Part shown: positions 25,997-35,541 of the stretch, one piece after another
Layout: every line of letters begins with the position of its first letter
Numbering within the stretch: the stretch's first letter is position 1
Assembly (NCBI RefSeq): GCF_010468615.1
Contig: NZ_WUEH01000021.1
Coordinates: 1-64,000, forward strand
Direction of reading: 5' to 3'
Origin: Pseudodesulfovibrio sp. JC047
GTDB lineage: Bacteria; Desulfobacterota; Desulfovibrionia; Desulfovibrionales; Desulfovibrionaceae
Length of the DNA: 64,000 nt
Notes under the pieces: generated by a model
Seen by the model: the letters and a program-made list of their open reading frames with translations, nothing else
The model's database searches: none
What the model was told of the DNA's origin: nothing
Made by a program: the position numbers and the translations under genes

Positions 25997-26245
25997 CTAG
26001 TCTTCGCCCTCGGAATGGGCCTGTTTGCCGGCTCCGGCAAGGCCGTACATGGTTGTGGACCCGGAGGACCAGAATACCATTTTTTCTTCCTGGATCAAGG
26101 CGGTCAAAATTTTCTTGACAGCACGAGCTTTTTCATCAGGAAAAATCTTGGTGAAGTCATTGAAGTAGAACTTGGATTTGTTCTTTGACTTCGACTCGCA
26201 AAAAGCAATGATTTCAGCTTTTGCAGTTTCCATATCGAGTGCCAT
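25997..26245 (-). CDS. dsrD: Dissimilatory sulfite reductase-associated protein DsrD
   Basis: This 82-aa protein is the small winged-helix-like DsrD that accompanies dsrAB in sulfate reducers. Conserved parts include AEIIAFCESKSKNKSKFYFNDFTKIFP and KKILTALIQEEKMVFWSSGSTTMYGL. It is not a catalytic subunit; it is reported to stimulate sulfite reduction by DsrAB. AAGGAG precedes the ATG at 26245. A GC-rich hairpin lies between it and dsrB (26274-26300), which may tune the ratio of DsrD to DsrAB. Confidence 0.95.
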   Translation of the reverse strand: MALDMETAKAEIIAFCESKSKNKSKFYFNDFTKIFPDEKARAVKKILTALIQEEKMVFWSSGSTTMYGLAGAGKQAHSEGED

Positions 26246-26273
26246 GATGGACTCCTTGTGAATTGAAAAGAAC

Positions 26274-26300
26274 GGGGTACGGCCGTGAAGACCGTACCCC
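26274..26300 (-). terminator. Hairpin between dsrB and dsrD
   Basis: A perfect 9-bp stem (GGGGTACGG/CCGTACCCC, loop 9 nt) lies 13 bp after the dsrB stop. On the minus strand it is followed by GTTCTTTTC, a poor T-run, so it is more likely an mRNA 3'-end stabiliser or leaky terminator. Confidence 0.6.
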
Positions 26301-26313
26301 GAATGTATTTATC

Positions 26314-27459
26314 TTACCACTTGAACTGAGTGGTCTGACGCCAGGTGTAGTAAGCAGGATCACGGAAGTCATCGATCAGATGCTCGGAGAAGGGCAGGTC
26401 GCATTTCTCGAAGAAACGTTCCCAACCAATACGATTGGCCCAGTCGCCCAGACGTTCGTATTTGTTAGCTTCTGCGGCGTAGGTGTCGAGGATCTTCTTG
26501 ATCACCTTGGTCAACGTAGGCCAACGAGGCGGCTCGTTGGGCACGAAGGGAACCACGACCTTGGAGAAGGCGGGTTTGGTGATACGGTTGGAGATCTTAC
26601 CACCGACCATGATGGCGATACCGTCGCCTTCACCGTCAGCCAGGGGCAGAGAGGGGCACATGGTGTAGCAGTTACCACAGAACATGCAACGCTCTTCTTT
26701 AACAGCAACGGTCTTGTAGGTCTTGCCTTCGATTTCAACCTTGGTCGGACGGACTGCACCAGTCGGGCAGGCAGCAACAGCCAAGGGGATTTCGCACAGG
26801 TTGTCCAAGTACTCGTGATCGATAATAGGCGGTTTACGGTGAATACCGAGAATCGCGATATCGGAGCAGTGAACAGCGCCGCACATGTTCAGGCAGCAGG
26901 CCATGGAGATGCGAACCGGAGCAGGCAACTTCATGTTGGTGAAATCGTCAAAGACGACATCCATCGTGGCCTTGACAGTACCGGAAGCGTCAGTTGCCGG
27001 AGTATGGCAATGGACCCAGCCCTGTGTGTGGACGATATTGGTGACAGCAGCACCAGTACCACCAACAGGGAACTTCATGGAGCCACCTTCGAACTTCTGG
27101 GCGTTCAGAAACGCCTTCAGTTCTTTGGCAGCCTCTTCGGTCTCAACCTGGAATTCGAGGTTGTTACGCGTGGTGAAACGGACGAAACCGCCACAGAACT
27201 TGTCTGCGATTTCACAGATTTCACGAATATGAGTAACGGTCATCAAGCGAGCAGTTGCTGCGCGGACGGTGTACGTCTTGTCGCCAGACTGGGCAACGTG
27301 CAGCAAGATACCGGCTTCGATGATTTCATGGTAGTCCCATTTCCCGAAGTTATCTTTGATAACGGGGGGCAGGTACTCACCGAAGTGACGAGGGCCAATG
27401 TCGGAAACCCGACCTTCCATCGGTTTGGCGGGATTGTACCCGGAAGAAATAAAAGCCAT
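26314..27459 (-). CDS. dsrB: Dissimilatory sulfite reductase beta subunit
   Basis: This 381-aa beta subunit carries the active sirohaem site of the DsrAB complex, which reduces sulfite in the last step of sulfate respiration. Cysteines for the sirohaem-coupled [4Fe-4S] cluster are at C151, C188/C189 and C193. A ferredoxin-like domain contributes C231 and C258-x2-C261-x2-C264 (CMFCGNC). Both clusters are complete, and the length is normal. The ATG at 27459 has GAGGAG upstream and is 18 bp from the dsrA stop. The encoded product is cytoplasmic. Confidence 0.98.
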   Translation of the reverse strand: MAFISSGYNPAKPMEGRVSDIGPRHFGEYLPPVIKDNFGKWDYHEIIEAGILLHVAQSGDKTYTVRAATARLMTVTHIREICEIADKFCGGFVRFTTRNNLEFQVETEEAAKELKAFLNAQKFEGGSMKFPVGGTGAAVTNIVHTQGWVHCHTPATDASGTVKATMDVVFDDFTNMKLPAPVRISMACCLNMCGAVHCSDIAILGIHRKPPIIDHEYLDNLCEIPLAVAACPTGAVRPTKVEIEGKTYKTVAVKEERCMFCGNCYTMCPSLPLADGEGDGIAIMVGGKISNRITKPAFSKVVVPFVPNEPPRWPTLTKVIKKILDTYAAEANKYERLGDWANRIGWERFFEKCDLPFSEHLIDDFRDPAYYTWRQTTQFKW

Positions 27460-27477
27460 ATTATTTCACTCCTCTTT

Positions 27478-28797
27478 TTAGCGCTGGTGACGCTTGCGGA
27501 AATCGTTGATATCGCGATCCCAACCACCTTTAACATCATCAGCTTTCCAGAAGATGTAGGGGTTGTGACGAGGTTCCTGAACCTGGCGGGCATCAAACGG
27601 AACGCCAGCAGCGTGGACCAATGCGGCCATGCCAAGACGTTTCATTGTTTCACCAACGCGCTCACGGTTCTTGCCTTCTTCCATCCACCAATCCCACACG
27701 TTTTCGATGAGATCTTTGATGGACTGATAGTCGTCGTCCTTGTTGACTTCCATGAAAGGCACAAGCAGGGAACCCATCTGGGGACCATCGAGAATCGGAG
27801 CTTTTGCGCCACACAGGATGGAGCAACCGCGTTCGTCACCGACTTTCAGTGCGCGAGGCATGGTGTTGATGCAATGCATGCAACGGACGCATTCCTTGTT
27901 GTCGATGGTCAATTTGCCATCTTCGTAGGAAATGCACTTGGACGGACACAGATCGACAACTTCTTTCTGGATGTCGAACGGGCCCCAGTCTCTGTCGGCA
28001 TGGGCGCCGGCATTCGGCGGGAATTCGCCACCGACATATGCGGCAACGGCTTCCTGATTGACCTTGATGTCGTCTTTCCAAGTACCGATGAAGGACAGGT
28101 CGGAACGAGCGATAGCAGCAACGCAACCGTTGGGGCACGCATCGAACTTGAACTTGAACTTGTAGGGGAATGCAGGACGATGCAGCTCATCCTGATATTC
28201 CATGGTCAGATTGTAGCACAGTTCCTGAGAATCGTAACAGGCGTACTCACAACGAGACATACCCATGCAAGCAGCAGGAGTACGCAGGTTGGAACCGGAA
28301 CCACCGAGGTCGATGTCCAGGTTGTGGGTCAGTTCGAAGAAGATTTCTTCCAACTGCGGGGTGCTGGTGCCCAAGAACACGATGTCGCCTGTGGCGCCAT
28401 GCATGTTGGTGAGACCGGAACCACGGAGTTCCCAAATGTCCATCAGATCGCCCAACAGCTTGGTGCTGTACCATTTTCCGTTCGGCTGAGCCACACGGAT
28501 GGTATGGAAATGAGCTACGCCGGGGAACATCTCAGGTTGGTCACAGTACCGGCCGATAACGCCGCCGCCGTAACCGAAAACACCGACGATTCCGCCATGC
28601 TTCCAGTGAGTTTCACCATCGGTGTAGGACATTTCGAGCACGCCCAGCAAATCCTCGGGACAGTCAACGGGGATCTGATAGTCAAGACCCTTCTCGTTTT
28701 TGGCTCGAGATGCAGCCTCCTGTTTAATGTCGGATACGAAGCTGGGCCACGGGCCGCTTTCCAGCTGATCCAACAGAGGAGTTTTGTGTTTCGCCAT
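27478..28797 (-). CDS. dsrA: Dissimilatory sulfite reductase alpha subunit
   Basis: This 439-aa alpha subunit pairs with DsrB in an alpha2beta2 sulfite reductase. It has the cluster ligands C177, C183, C221 and C225 (ACMGMSRC and CPNGC) and a ferredoxin domain with C284, C303, C306 and C309 (CVRCMHC). Positions equal those known for Desulfovibrio DsrA. The ATG at 28797 is chosen since GGAGG lies 9 bp upstream; an in-frame start at 28812 overlaps that site. It heads the dsrA-dsrB-dsrD-dsrN order, and a promoter with an adjacent palindrome lies upstream at 28937-29002. Confidence 0.98.
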   Translation of the reverse strand: MAKHKTPLLDQLESGPWPSFVSDIKQEAASRAKNEKGLDYQIPVDCPEDLLGVLEMSYTDGETHWKHGGIVGVFGYGGGVIGRYCDQPEMFPGVAHFHTIRVAQPNGKWYSTKLLGDLMDIWELRGSGLTNMHGATGDIVFLGTSTPQLEEIFFELTHNLDIDLGGSGSNLRTPAACMGMSRCEYACYDSQELCYNLTMEYQDELHRPAFPYKFKFKFDACPNGCVAAIARSDLSFIGTWKDDIKVNQEAVAAYVGGEFPPNAGAHADRDWGPFDIQKEVVDLCPSKCISYEDGKLTIDNKECVRCMHCINTMPRALKVGDERGCSILCGAKAPILDGPQMGSLLVPFMEVNKDDDYQSIKDLIENVWDWWMEEGKNRERVGETMKRLGMAALVHAAGVPFDARQVQEPRHNPYIFWKADDVKGGWDRDINDFRKRHQR

Positions 28798-28936
28798 TCC
28801 CTTAACCTCCATTTTTGATTAAGATGTTGCCATCAACCATTATTACACTCAGACCGGCAAACAGTGATGGAGATCACTTGATGCCTGAGCGCCTTTCCTA
28901 CGTAACGCAAGTCCCTTGAATTTCGGTGTTTGCACC

Positions 28937-29002
28937 GTTATTCACAAGGTGTGCAGAGCTGTCAACGTACTGAATATTTCGGTTTTATGTCAACCGAAAT
29001 AT
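28937..29002 (-). promoter_or_regulatory. dsr promoter with upstream palindrome
   Basis: On the minus strand TTGACA (28960-28965) and AATAAC (28937-28942) are separated by 17 bp, a good sigma-70-type promoter 140 bp before dsrA. Directly upstream, 28974-28984 and 28992-29002 form a perfect 11-bp inverted repeat (ATATTTCGGTT, 7-bp gap, AACCGAAATAT). Its centre is about 58 bp before the expected start, the usual place of an activator site. The rest of the 357-bp intergenic region (28798-29154) shows no gene. Confidence 0.55.
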
Positions 29003-29154
29003 CCACCAAATCATTGTCACTCCTTCACTTCCGGACCCAACGGACACCCTGTACTGATCATCACATTCCCGCTCCCGCTTGCCTTTGCGGCCCAGCCGGA
29101 GTATCGGTCCCGTGGTACAGGTTATGAAACGCATTAGGGATACCGCAAAAGGAT

Positions 29155-29841
29155 ATGAGGAGCAACACAAACTTGCAGAAACCAATTACAGATAAAACAC
29201 GCTGCCGACGTTGTGGCGATTGTTGCAGAAAAGGTGGTCCGGCCCTTCACACGGCTGACCTCCCATTGATTCAGGATGGAACCATTGCCCTGACGGACAT
29301 CGTCACCCTGCGCCCCGGCGAATGGGTCTACGATCAACCGAAGCAGGCGGTGGCTCCGCTTTCCGAGGAAATGCTGAAAATCAAGGGACGTGACGGGACA
29401 TGGACCTGCATGTACTTCAGCCCCGAAGGCAACACCTGCGGCATGTACAGTACCCGGCCCATCGAGTGTGAAGTCCTTTTTTGCGAGGACATCGAGCCAC
29501 TCAAGGCTATGTACGAGAAGGACCGTCTGAAACGCGCCGATCTGATGCCCGAAGGACACCCCCTGCTGGCACTCATGGCCGAACACGACGAGAAATGTGC
29601 GCCCCACGCCATGGAAATACTGGCCAAAGCTGCCCGTGATGGAGATCATCAGGCCGGAGAAGATCTGAAAGAAATGGTCGTTTTCGATCAGGAAATTCGC
29701 CGTCTGGTCCCTGAAAAGACCGGCATGTCCGTGGATATGAACGATTTTTTCTTCGGAAGACCCCTGAGAATACTGCTCGCGGGCATGAACATAAAGACAT
29801 ACGAAGCGGGTGGAACTCTCCGCTTTGGTTTCAACGGTTAG
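29155..29841 (+). CDS. YkgJ family cysteine-cluster protein
   Basis: This 228-aa protein begins with the zinc/iron-cluster-type motif CRRCGDCCRKGG (residues about 17-28) and has further cysteines in WTCMYFSPEGNTCGMY and RPIECEVLFCED, as in the YkgJ/Fe-S-oxidoreductase-like family. It is predicted to bind a metal cluster; the reaction is unknown. The start is uncertain: the ATG at 29155 contains the GAGGAG that would serve a TTG at 29173. The small gene at 29851 follows by 9 bp. It is divergent from dsrA, and so may share its regulation. Confidence 0.8.
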   Translation: MRSNTNLQKPITDKTRCRRCGDCCRKGGPALHTADLPLIQDGTIALTDIVTLRPGEWVYDQPKQAVAPLSEEMLKIKGRDGTWTCMYFSPEGNTCGMYSTRPIECEVLFCEDIEPLKAMYEKDRLKRADLMPEGHPLLALMAEHDEKCAPHAMEILAKAARDGDHQAGEDLKEMVVFDQEIRRLVPEKTGMSVDMNDFFFGRPLRILLAGMNIKTYEAGGTLRFGFNG

Positions 29842-29850
29842 GAGCGATCC

Positions 29851-30108
29851 ATGAAAGATGAACGAGGCCATTATTATACCCCATCACTACAACATCCCGA
29901 AGTCCGCATGTACGTCCGGACCAATGGTGATGATATAGAATTCAGACTGTACAATCCCAAGGAACCAGTCATCTGGGAAAAGCATAAATGGATGCCATAC
30001 GCAGCCATCGAACAGGCTGCCGCCATGTTCCGTGAACGTGGAACCGACCGCAACCCCTTGGCTCTCTATGACATGGACATTGCCAAAACGTTGCTCCAAA
30101 AAGATTGA
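29851..30108 (+). CDS. Small conserved-looking protein, unknown function
   Basis: This 85-aa soluble protein is not recognised. It is rich in charged residues and aromatic positions (YVRTNGDDIEFRLYNPKEPVIWEKHKWMPY), consistent with a small beta-rich fold followed by a helix. GGAGCGATCC precedes the ATG, and it follows the YkgJ gene by 9 bp, so they form one operon. A strong hairpin lies 21 bp beyond the stop. Confidence 0.7.
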   Translation: MKDERGHYYTPSLQHPEVRMYVRTNGDDIEFRLYNPKEPVIWEKHKWMPYAAIEQAAAMFRERGTDRNPLALYDMDIAKTLLQKD

Positions 30109-30129
30109 TTCAACGCCTTTATTCCAACA

Positions 30130-30168
30130 CAAGCAGCCGTCCAGCCACCCAAGCCGGACGGCTGCTTG
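30130..30168 (+). terminator. Terminator after the YkgJ operon
   Basis: A perfect 13-bp stem (CAAGCAGCCGTCC/GGACGGCTGCTTG, loop 13 nt) is followed by TGTTTC. The stem is very stable although the T-run is poor. Confidence 0.7.
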
Positions 30169-30319
30169 TGTTTCAAAAGATGCCCATATGGGATTTTTTC
30201 CCGACAGGTCCTTCGGACAACGGGAACATCCCCTATTGTCAGAACCACGCAAATATGTGTTTTATAGGGCACATGATTTGATAATTGTTTTCCCGGCGTT
30301 CCCCGCCGGGGACTCCCCC

Positions 30320-30356
30320 GAAAGGCTCCAAACACCGCCATGGAGCCTTTCTTTTT
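30320..30356 (+). terminator. Intrinsic terminator without an upstream gene
   Basis: A perfect 11-bp stem (GAAAGGCTCCA/TGGAGCCTTTC, loop 10 nt) is followed by five T. No ORF precedes it within 200 bp. A separate CCCGGCG/CGCCGGG-like stem lies at about 30293-30310. It may end a small RNA starting near 30250. Confidence 0.65.
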
Positions 30357-30399
30357 GTCCAAGACACGAGAATCTGTCGGACACGACATTCCCCCTGAC

Positions 30400-32310
30400 T
30401 CAAAAACGCTCAAACTCTCCGTCAGCATCCACATTGGACGGAAGCGATGGTGCTGATGCAGAAGGCATGGACTCCACCGACGACTCGTACTCACGACCAG
30501 CTTGCGAACCAAGCGCAGTCATGCCCGGATCATTCTGCAATGTGAAATAGCCGACGATCTGTTGCAACTGCATGGCCTGGCCAGACAACTCCTCAGCGGT
30601 AGAGGACGTTTCTTCCGAAGCCGCTGCATTTTGCTGCACCACCTGATCCAACTCCTGAATCGCCGCACTGACACGACTGGCTTCAGTCTTTTGTCCGCGA
30701 GTAGTCGCCGATATTTCCTGGATCAATTCGGCGGTCTTCTGAATATCCGGCACCAACTTTTTCAACATCTTCCCTGCCGTGTCAGCCACTTCCATGCTGG
30801 ATGAAGACAATTCACTGATCTCGCTCGCGGCCACACCGGAACGCTCGGCAAGTTTTCGGACCTCGGCAGCGACAACGGCAAACCCCTTGCCATGTTCCCC
30901 GGCCCTCGCAGCCTCTATGGCGGCATTCAACGCCAACAAATTGGTTTGGCGGGCAATTTCTTCAATAATCGAAATCTTTTCGGCAATATCCTTCATCGCC
31001 GAAACCGCCTGGGCCACGGCCGCACCACCAGACTGGGCATCCCTGGCCGCTTCACGCGCCAAAGATTCAGTTTCCTTGGCATTTTTGGCATTATTATTGA
31101 TACTGGTACTCATTTCTTCAATGGCTCCAGACAACCGTTCCACATCCGAGGCCTGAGTATTGGCCCCCTGCGCCAAGGTTTCAGCAGTTGCCGTCAATTC
31201 TTCTGACCCCGAAGCGACATTCTCACTGCCAGTGTGAATATTCCCAACCACCTGATGCAAATTTTTCACCATGGAACTGAACGATGTCCTAAGTCGAGCC
31301 AATTCCCCGCTGAACCGACCGGAAAAAGCAACAGACAAATCTCCATGAGCCACAGCTTCCGAGGTCTCGACAATCACGGCGAGAGGCCGAGTCACAAGTT
31401 TTCGAATAATGATGTAAATAAGCAAGAGGATGACCACCAATGAAACAAGACCTACAACAAGAACTTGCAGTTGCATTGCTCTGGCCTCGACCAGAAAATC
31501 AGATCGTTCCCCGGAGAGTGCCACAATCCACCCAGTTGCTCCAACCTGCCGAAACGCCATATATTTCACACTGTCATTCCAGATGTATTCGAGAAATCCG
31601 TTTTTTTCGCGAAGACTGGTCTGAATGAATGGGTATTTGCCAAGCTCCTTGAAAACCAAACTTTCGTCAGGATGTGCCAAAGCTCGCCCATTCGCATCAA
31701 AAAGAAAACAGTACCCATTTTCTCCGACCTTGATCGATAACAACCGACGAGCAAACCCTTCACTCAATACGGACATACCGACATAGCCGACAATCCGTCC
31801 GTCTTTCCGCACAGCCCGGACCAACGCCACTCTCGGTTTTTGGCTCACCGGCGACAATTTCAATTTCGAAATGAACGAGTCTTCTCCTCGACCGATCACC
31901 GCGGAATAATACCCCCGAGATCTATAATTTTTCCCCCGACCACCCGAATTGGTCGTGACGACACTGTTGCCTTGCGCATCATGCACAAAAAGGGATTCCA
32001 GCATCGGATCATTCTTTTTGGCAATTGTCAGCCACTCGGTCGCAGCCTGCCAGTCTCCCCCATCGGCCGCGTCGATCACCATGGGATTTGTTGCGGCAAG
32101 CTCCAAAAAGGCCATTTGGTCTCTGATCCAACTATCAACCAGATCGGTTGCGCTCCGGGCGTTTTGCTCAAGCGTTTTCTGAACAATGGACAAAGCCATT
32201 CCCTTTGTCCCGACATTGACGTTGATCCAAAAAAAAGCCACCAAAATGACCATCAAAACAGCCAAAACAGCCACCAGCCTCTGCCCAATCCCAATTTTGC
32301 CGAGTTTCAT
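30400..32310 (-). CDS. Methyl-accepting chemotaxis protein with periplasmic Cache-type sensor
   Basis: This 636-aa inner-membrane chemoreceptor has TM1 at about residues 10-28, a periplasmic Cache-like sensor (about 35-275, with segments such as [13 protein letters not shown] and [12 protein letters not shown]), TM2 at about 280-303, a HAMP linker, and a cytoplasmic signalling domain. The hairpin tip reads [20 protein letters not shown], which binds CheA/CheW. It probably senses a small organic molecule; the ligand is unknown. The ATG at 32310 has GGAGG at good spacing; the reading from 32322 would start inside this site. The gene is alone on its strand here. Confidence 0.93.
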   Translation of the reverse strand: MKLGKIGIGQRLVAVLAVLMVILVAFFWINVNVGTKGMALSIVQKTLEQNARSATDLVDSWIRDQMAFLELAATNPMVIDAADGGDWQAATEWLTIAKKNDPMLESLFVHDAQGNSVVTTNSGGRGKNYRSRGYYSAVIGRGEDSFISKLKLSPVSQKPRVALVRAVRKDGRIVGYVGMSVLSEGFARRLLSIKVGENGYCFLFDANGRALAHPDESLVFKELGKYPFIQTSLREKNGFLEYIWNDSVKYMAFRQVGATGWIVALSGERSDFLVEARAMQLQVLVVGLVSLVVILLLIYIIIRKLVTRPLAVIVETSEAVAHGDLSVAFSGRFSGELARLRTSFSSMVKNLHQVVGNIHTGSENVASGSEELTATAETLAQGANTQASDVERLSGAIEEMSTSINNNAKNAKETESLAREAARDAQSGGAAVAQAVSAMKDIAEKISIIEEIARQTNLLALNAAIEAARAGEHGKGFAVVAAEVRKLAERSGVAASEISELSSSSMEVADTAGKMLKKLVPDIQKTAELIQEISATTRGQKTEASRVSAAIQELDQVVQQNAAASEETSSTAEELSGQAMQLQQIVGYFTLQNDPGMTALGSQAGREYESSVESMPSASAPSLPSNVDADGEFERF

Positions 32311-32910
32311 GTATTCCTCCACTTGATATGCAAAGTGCTATAAAGCGCATAGCTCGCGATCTATTATATTCTCGAAAAAGAATGTGTATGAAAACTGAAA
32401 CACTGTGGCGGCATCTGAAAAGACAAAACAGGTCAATATAACGAACGTGTTGCTCAAGACTGTCATCGAGCAGAAAGGCGTCGCATCCATAGCAACACGT
32501 CAAATGACACGAAAAACAACGCCATCACGTGGCACCACCGGGGCTGAAATGTCAGAAGCGCCGCTTCAACGACATCCCCCAGTCATACCACCATCGCCAA
32601 TCCTGATTTTCTCTTGAAAGTATCCCGTGACAACACAGCACAAAGCCCCGCCGGGTGTTCATTTTTGCTGATGAATTGGAATACGAATAGGTGATTGCAT
32701 ACTTTTGCAAGCACAGCAATATAATATATTCTATTTCGATAAATAACGGGACTCAAATCACACTAACACAGTAGGGTTAAAGCGTAACGGAGAATCAGAC
32801 AAAAGAAAGGTTCTCTTTAAATATGAAGAAAAGGAAAAAACAACTCGACACGGCTTGAGAGAGGAGAAACGGACTCTCAACCGACTGAGTCTTCGAGGAA
32901 ACCAGAAAAA
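32311..32910. other. Intergenic region upstream of the MCP gene
   Basis: This stretch of about 600 bp contains AT-rich promoter-like sequence (for example near 32705-32745) but no ORF with a ribosome-binding site or recognisable protein. Short ORFs around 32405-32617 are not credible. Confidence 0.5.
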
Positions 32911-32940
32911 GGCGGGGTACGCTATTCATCGTACCCCGCC
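32911..32940 (-). terminator. Terminator downstream of the small membrane protein gene
   Basis: A perfect 11-bp stem (GGCGGGGTACG/CGTACCCCGCC, loop 8 nt) is followed on the minus strand by TTTTT. It sits 170 bp beyond the stop of the gene at 33112 and is the closest gene it could serve. Confidence 0.75.
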
Positions 32941-33111
32941 ATGACTCTCATTGGACTCAAAAAGGGCAGCCACTGAAAAAGGCTTTCCTCCACCTCGCCC
33001 CTTTGGACAACCCGGGGTATTCATGCACGAAATCGCCAGAAACGCATCAGTTTTTCCGGCCTGCATGAATAGACTCGGGACTGACCACCGGTTCACGACC
33101 TTCAGTGCTCC

Positions 33112-33285
33112 CTATTGGAACATAGCTCCCAAACCACCGAGCAGACCGGCAACCAAAACGGATAAGACGCAGAGAATAAAAATGGCTGGTATTGAGGCAA
33201 TAACCCATTTCACCATGAATCGGCACATGTTCCACATAGACATGTCAATATTCTTTACAGTCACTGTCTGAATTTCATTGTCCAC
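33112..33285 (-). CDS. Small single-pass membrane protein
   Basis: This protein of about 57 aa has a charged N-terminus with DMSMWNMCRFMVKW and one hydrophobic segment (IASIPAIFILCVLSVLVAGLL) ending in a Gly-rich turn (GGLGAMFQ). I do not recognise a named family. The GTG at 33285 has GGAG 8 bp upstream; an ATG two codons earlier (33291) is too close to it. Upstream ORF extension to 33588 looks non-coding. Confidence 0.6.
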   Translation of the reverse strand: MDNEIQTVTVKNIDMSMWNMCRFMVKWVIASIPAIFILCVLSVLVAGLLGGLGAMFQ

Positions 33286-33701
33286 AGTCATCACTCCTTT
33301 TTTAACGGATACAATTAAAAAAACGGAAAACACATAGCAAAATAAATGGTTAATTACCAGAAAACAAAATCCACCATACAAACCGATCCCCCAAAAGCCA
33401 TAAACACAAGGACTCTCAAGCGTTGAAAGGACACGCATCGAGACAGAAGGCTTGCCCTCTGCTTCAACGTGGAAAACGGTATGTGATTTCAATGAAAAGA
33501 CTGACAGCGCATTCAGCCTAACTGATGATATTTGATTGGCCCGACTCACGCTCAAACACACAAGGGCTTTTCGACAGCAGCCAGTCATTGGAGCCTAATG
33601 CTGATTGCGTGAAATTCTGGGACTGTGGAGACACTGATTCGACAGCTTGATGGAAGCAAATTTCGCACGGGTTCCCTCAAATCCATTCAAAACTCGGAAA
33701 C

Positions 33702-33752
33702 CCAAAAAGCGGCTTACGATTTTCATCGTAAGCCGCTAATTTTATTCTGGTA
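33702..33752. repeat. Left att-type direct repeat
   Basis: It starts CCAAAAAGCGGCTTACGAT and ends TTTATTCTGGTA, enclosing the hairpin AGCGGCTTACGA/TCGTAAGCCGCT. It is identical to the right copy except for three loop bases. It looks like a tRNA 3' end remnant and terminator displaced by integration. Confidence 0.85.
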
Positions 33753-34100
33753 AATGGGGGAACGCATATCATGAACACAACATCCTAATTATTAAACATT
33801 AACGAATTCAGCTTCGATTCAGTTACGCACATAGTTACTCACAAAACTCAAAAATTTCTTTCTTTCCAAAAAAACTTCAACACGAAAAAAGAAGAGGCAA
33901 AACAGAATATTGCAAAAAACACCAATACTTCTGTCTCTCGCATACGTCGTTCGAATCGAGCTACCAATTACTTTTTACCTTAATAGCCGCCAACACAATT
34001 TCTCCGAGCTACTTAAAACAACATGCTAATATCGTACAACAAATTCAGAAATCCCAAAATCTAGCACTGATCCACTCAAAATTTCTCAACACTAAAGATA

Positions 34101-34124
34101 CCCATAGTCGGTGGACTCATAGTC
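34101..34124 (+). promoter_or_regulatory. C-protein operator (double C-box)
   Basis: Two half-palindromic sites, CATAGTC (34103-34109) and GACTCATAGTC (34114-34124), are separated by GGTG. The second equals the canonical GACTnnnAGTC C-box, and the spacing resembles the tandem operators known for C.Esp1396I and C.AhdI. They lie 25 bp before the ATG of the XRE controller, so autoregulation is expected. Confidence 0.7.
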
Positions 34125-34148
34125 GTCTAAGCGAGCACGTTCTTTAGC

Positions 34149-34385
34149 ATGAAACAGCAACAAGAATCACAGATCAAAAAACTTTTTGGAGTAAACTTGC
34201 GAGCTATTCGAAAGGATGAAGGGTTAACGCAAGAAGCCCTAGCACTAAAATGCGGACTAGACAGAACTTACATTGGGGGAATTGAACGAGGAGAACGCAA
34301 CGTCAGCCTTATCAACATACACAAAATAGCTGACGCTCTTGGTATTTATCCAACCTCTTTATTAAATTACCCAATTCCAAAGTAA
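34149..34385 (+). CDS. XRE-type restriction-modification controller (C) protein
   Basis: This 78-aa protein is almost entirely one helix-turn-helix domain (LRAIRKDEGLTQEALALKCGLDRTYIGGIERGERNVSLINIHKIADALG). Its size and the RTYIGGIERGERN region match C proteins, which time the expression of a nuclease after its methyltransferase. The C-box pair just upstream and the nuclease gene 11 bp downstream fit that job. It probably activates its own and the nuclease transcription at moderate levels and represses at high levels; that is inference from known C systems. Confidence 0.82.
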   Translation: MKQQQESQIKKLFGVNLRAIRKDEGLTQEALALKCGLDRTYIGGIERGERNVSLINIHKIADALGIYPTSLLNYPIPK

Positions 34386-34396
34386 AGGAGTTAATT

Positions 34397-35539
34397 ATGT
34401 CAAAAAATTTTCTCGTTCAGGCTGTTACCCATGACAACCATTTGGAAGCGGTAAAACAGGTACTCGAAATCCCCAACCCGCAGCGGGTAATTATTAGCGC
34501 CGCCTTCATGACTAAGAGAGGGCTCTCACTTATAAGAAAGAATCTTGAACCCATTGCTGCACAAGCTACAATCCTAACTGGCATACGTAACGGAATTACA
34601 TCCGCACAAGGCTTGCAAGAAAGCATAGAAATTGGTTGTACTACTTATGCTGTGGATACAGGATCACGCTCAGTTATTTTCCATCCCAAAATATACTTTT
34701 CTTACAGCAACACCGAAATGCGCGTAATTATCGGAAGTGCGAACCTAACGGTTGGTGGTCTTAATTCAAATATCGAAGCAAGCCTTTTCCTTACATTAAA
34801 GATGGATGACTCCGAAAATCGCGACCTCAAAAGTGAACTAGAAAGTAAAATTGATGGTATGATCTCTGAATACAACAAAAACGTATTTCAAATCAATGAT
34901 AACGCCTCCATACAACAACTTTTCGATTCTGGACGAGTTGTTGACGAAAGCGTTACCCGGCCTCCAACGATCTCAGGCTCATCTAACAATCGTGATTTAG
35001 ACACCATTGGGAAAATGAATCTTAAAAATCAACTTGTTACAACATCTCCCGTTCTTGGAGTAACTCCCACAGGAGGTACAACAATATCGGGACGCTCAAA
35101 TTTAATAAATGTGTGGGAAAGTGGTCCATTGGTTCGCCGAGACTTAACTATTCCGACCGGAACCAACACTAATCCTACTGGCTCCATGCTCTTCAAGAAG
35201 GGAGCTATGGAGGGCATAGATCAGCGACATTATTTCCGAGATCAAGTCTTCAATGAGCTAGACTGGAGACTGGACACGACCTCAGGAACTCTTGGCAAGG
35301 AACAGGCAGAAGCCCAATTCCAACTAGTAATCCGTGATATTAACTATGGAATCCATGATTTAAGGCTGTCACATGACAGCCGAACTGATACTCGTACTTA
35401 TGAACAGAGAAACAGTATGACTAGAGTCCATTGGGGAAGTGCAAAGCCGATCATCGCAAGGGAAGATCTTTTAGGACGAACCCTCACCATGTACCGTAAT
35501 GAACTGTATCATGGTGTATTCGTCATTGAAATTGACTAA
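34397..35539 (+). CDS. PLD-superfamily restriction endonuclease
   Basis: This 380-aa protein has a phospholipase D-type nuclease domain. Residues 96-118 carry H96-x-K98 and the GSANLT segment with N116 and nearby acidic residue E127, equal to the HKD-like site of BfiI and NgoFVII nucleases, which act without metal. The C-terminal half (about 250-380) is probably the DNA-recognition part. AAAGGAG precedes the ATG. It follows the C-protein gene and is convergent with the N6-adenine methyltransferase gene, together a type II restriction-modification unit. The recognition sequence is unknown. Confidence 0.8.
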   Translation: MSKNFLVQAVTHDNHLEAVKQVLEIPNPQRVIISAAFMTKRGLSLIRKNLEPIAAQATILTGIRNGITSAQGLQESIEIGCTTYAVDTGSRSVIFHPKIYFSYSNTEMRVIIGSANLTVGGLNSNIEASLFLTLKMDDSENRDLKSELESKIDGMISEYNKNVFQINDNASIQQLFDSGRVVDESVTRPPTISGSSNNRDLDTIGKMNLKNQLVTTSPVLGVTPTGGTTISGRSNLINVWESGPLVRRDLTIPTGTNTNPTGSMLFKKGAMEGIDQRHYFRDQVFNELDWRLDTTSGTLGKEQAEAQFQLVIRDINYGIHDLRLSHDSRTDTRTYEQRNSMTRVHWGSAKPIIAREDLLGRTLTMYRNELYHGVFVIEID

Positions 35540-35541
35540 AT

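Noticed and set aside
26263-28818. 851-aa plus-strand ORF across the dsr genes
   Set aside because: It is a mirror of dsrA and dsrB, which are certain genes on the minus strand. Such long antisense frames arise from their codon bias.
33292-33588. N-terminal extension of the small membrane protein
   Set aside because: The open frame extends upstream, but good ribosome-binding spacing exists only at 33285, and the extension looks like random translation.
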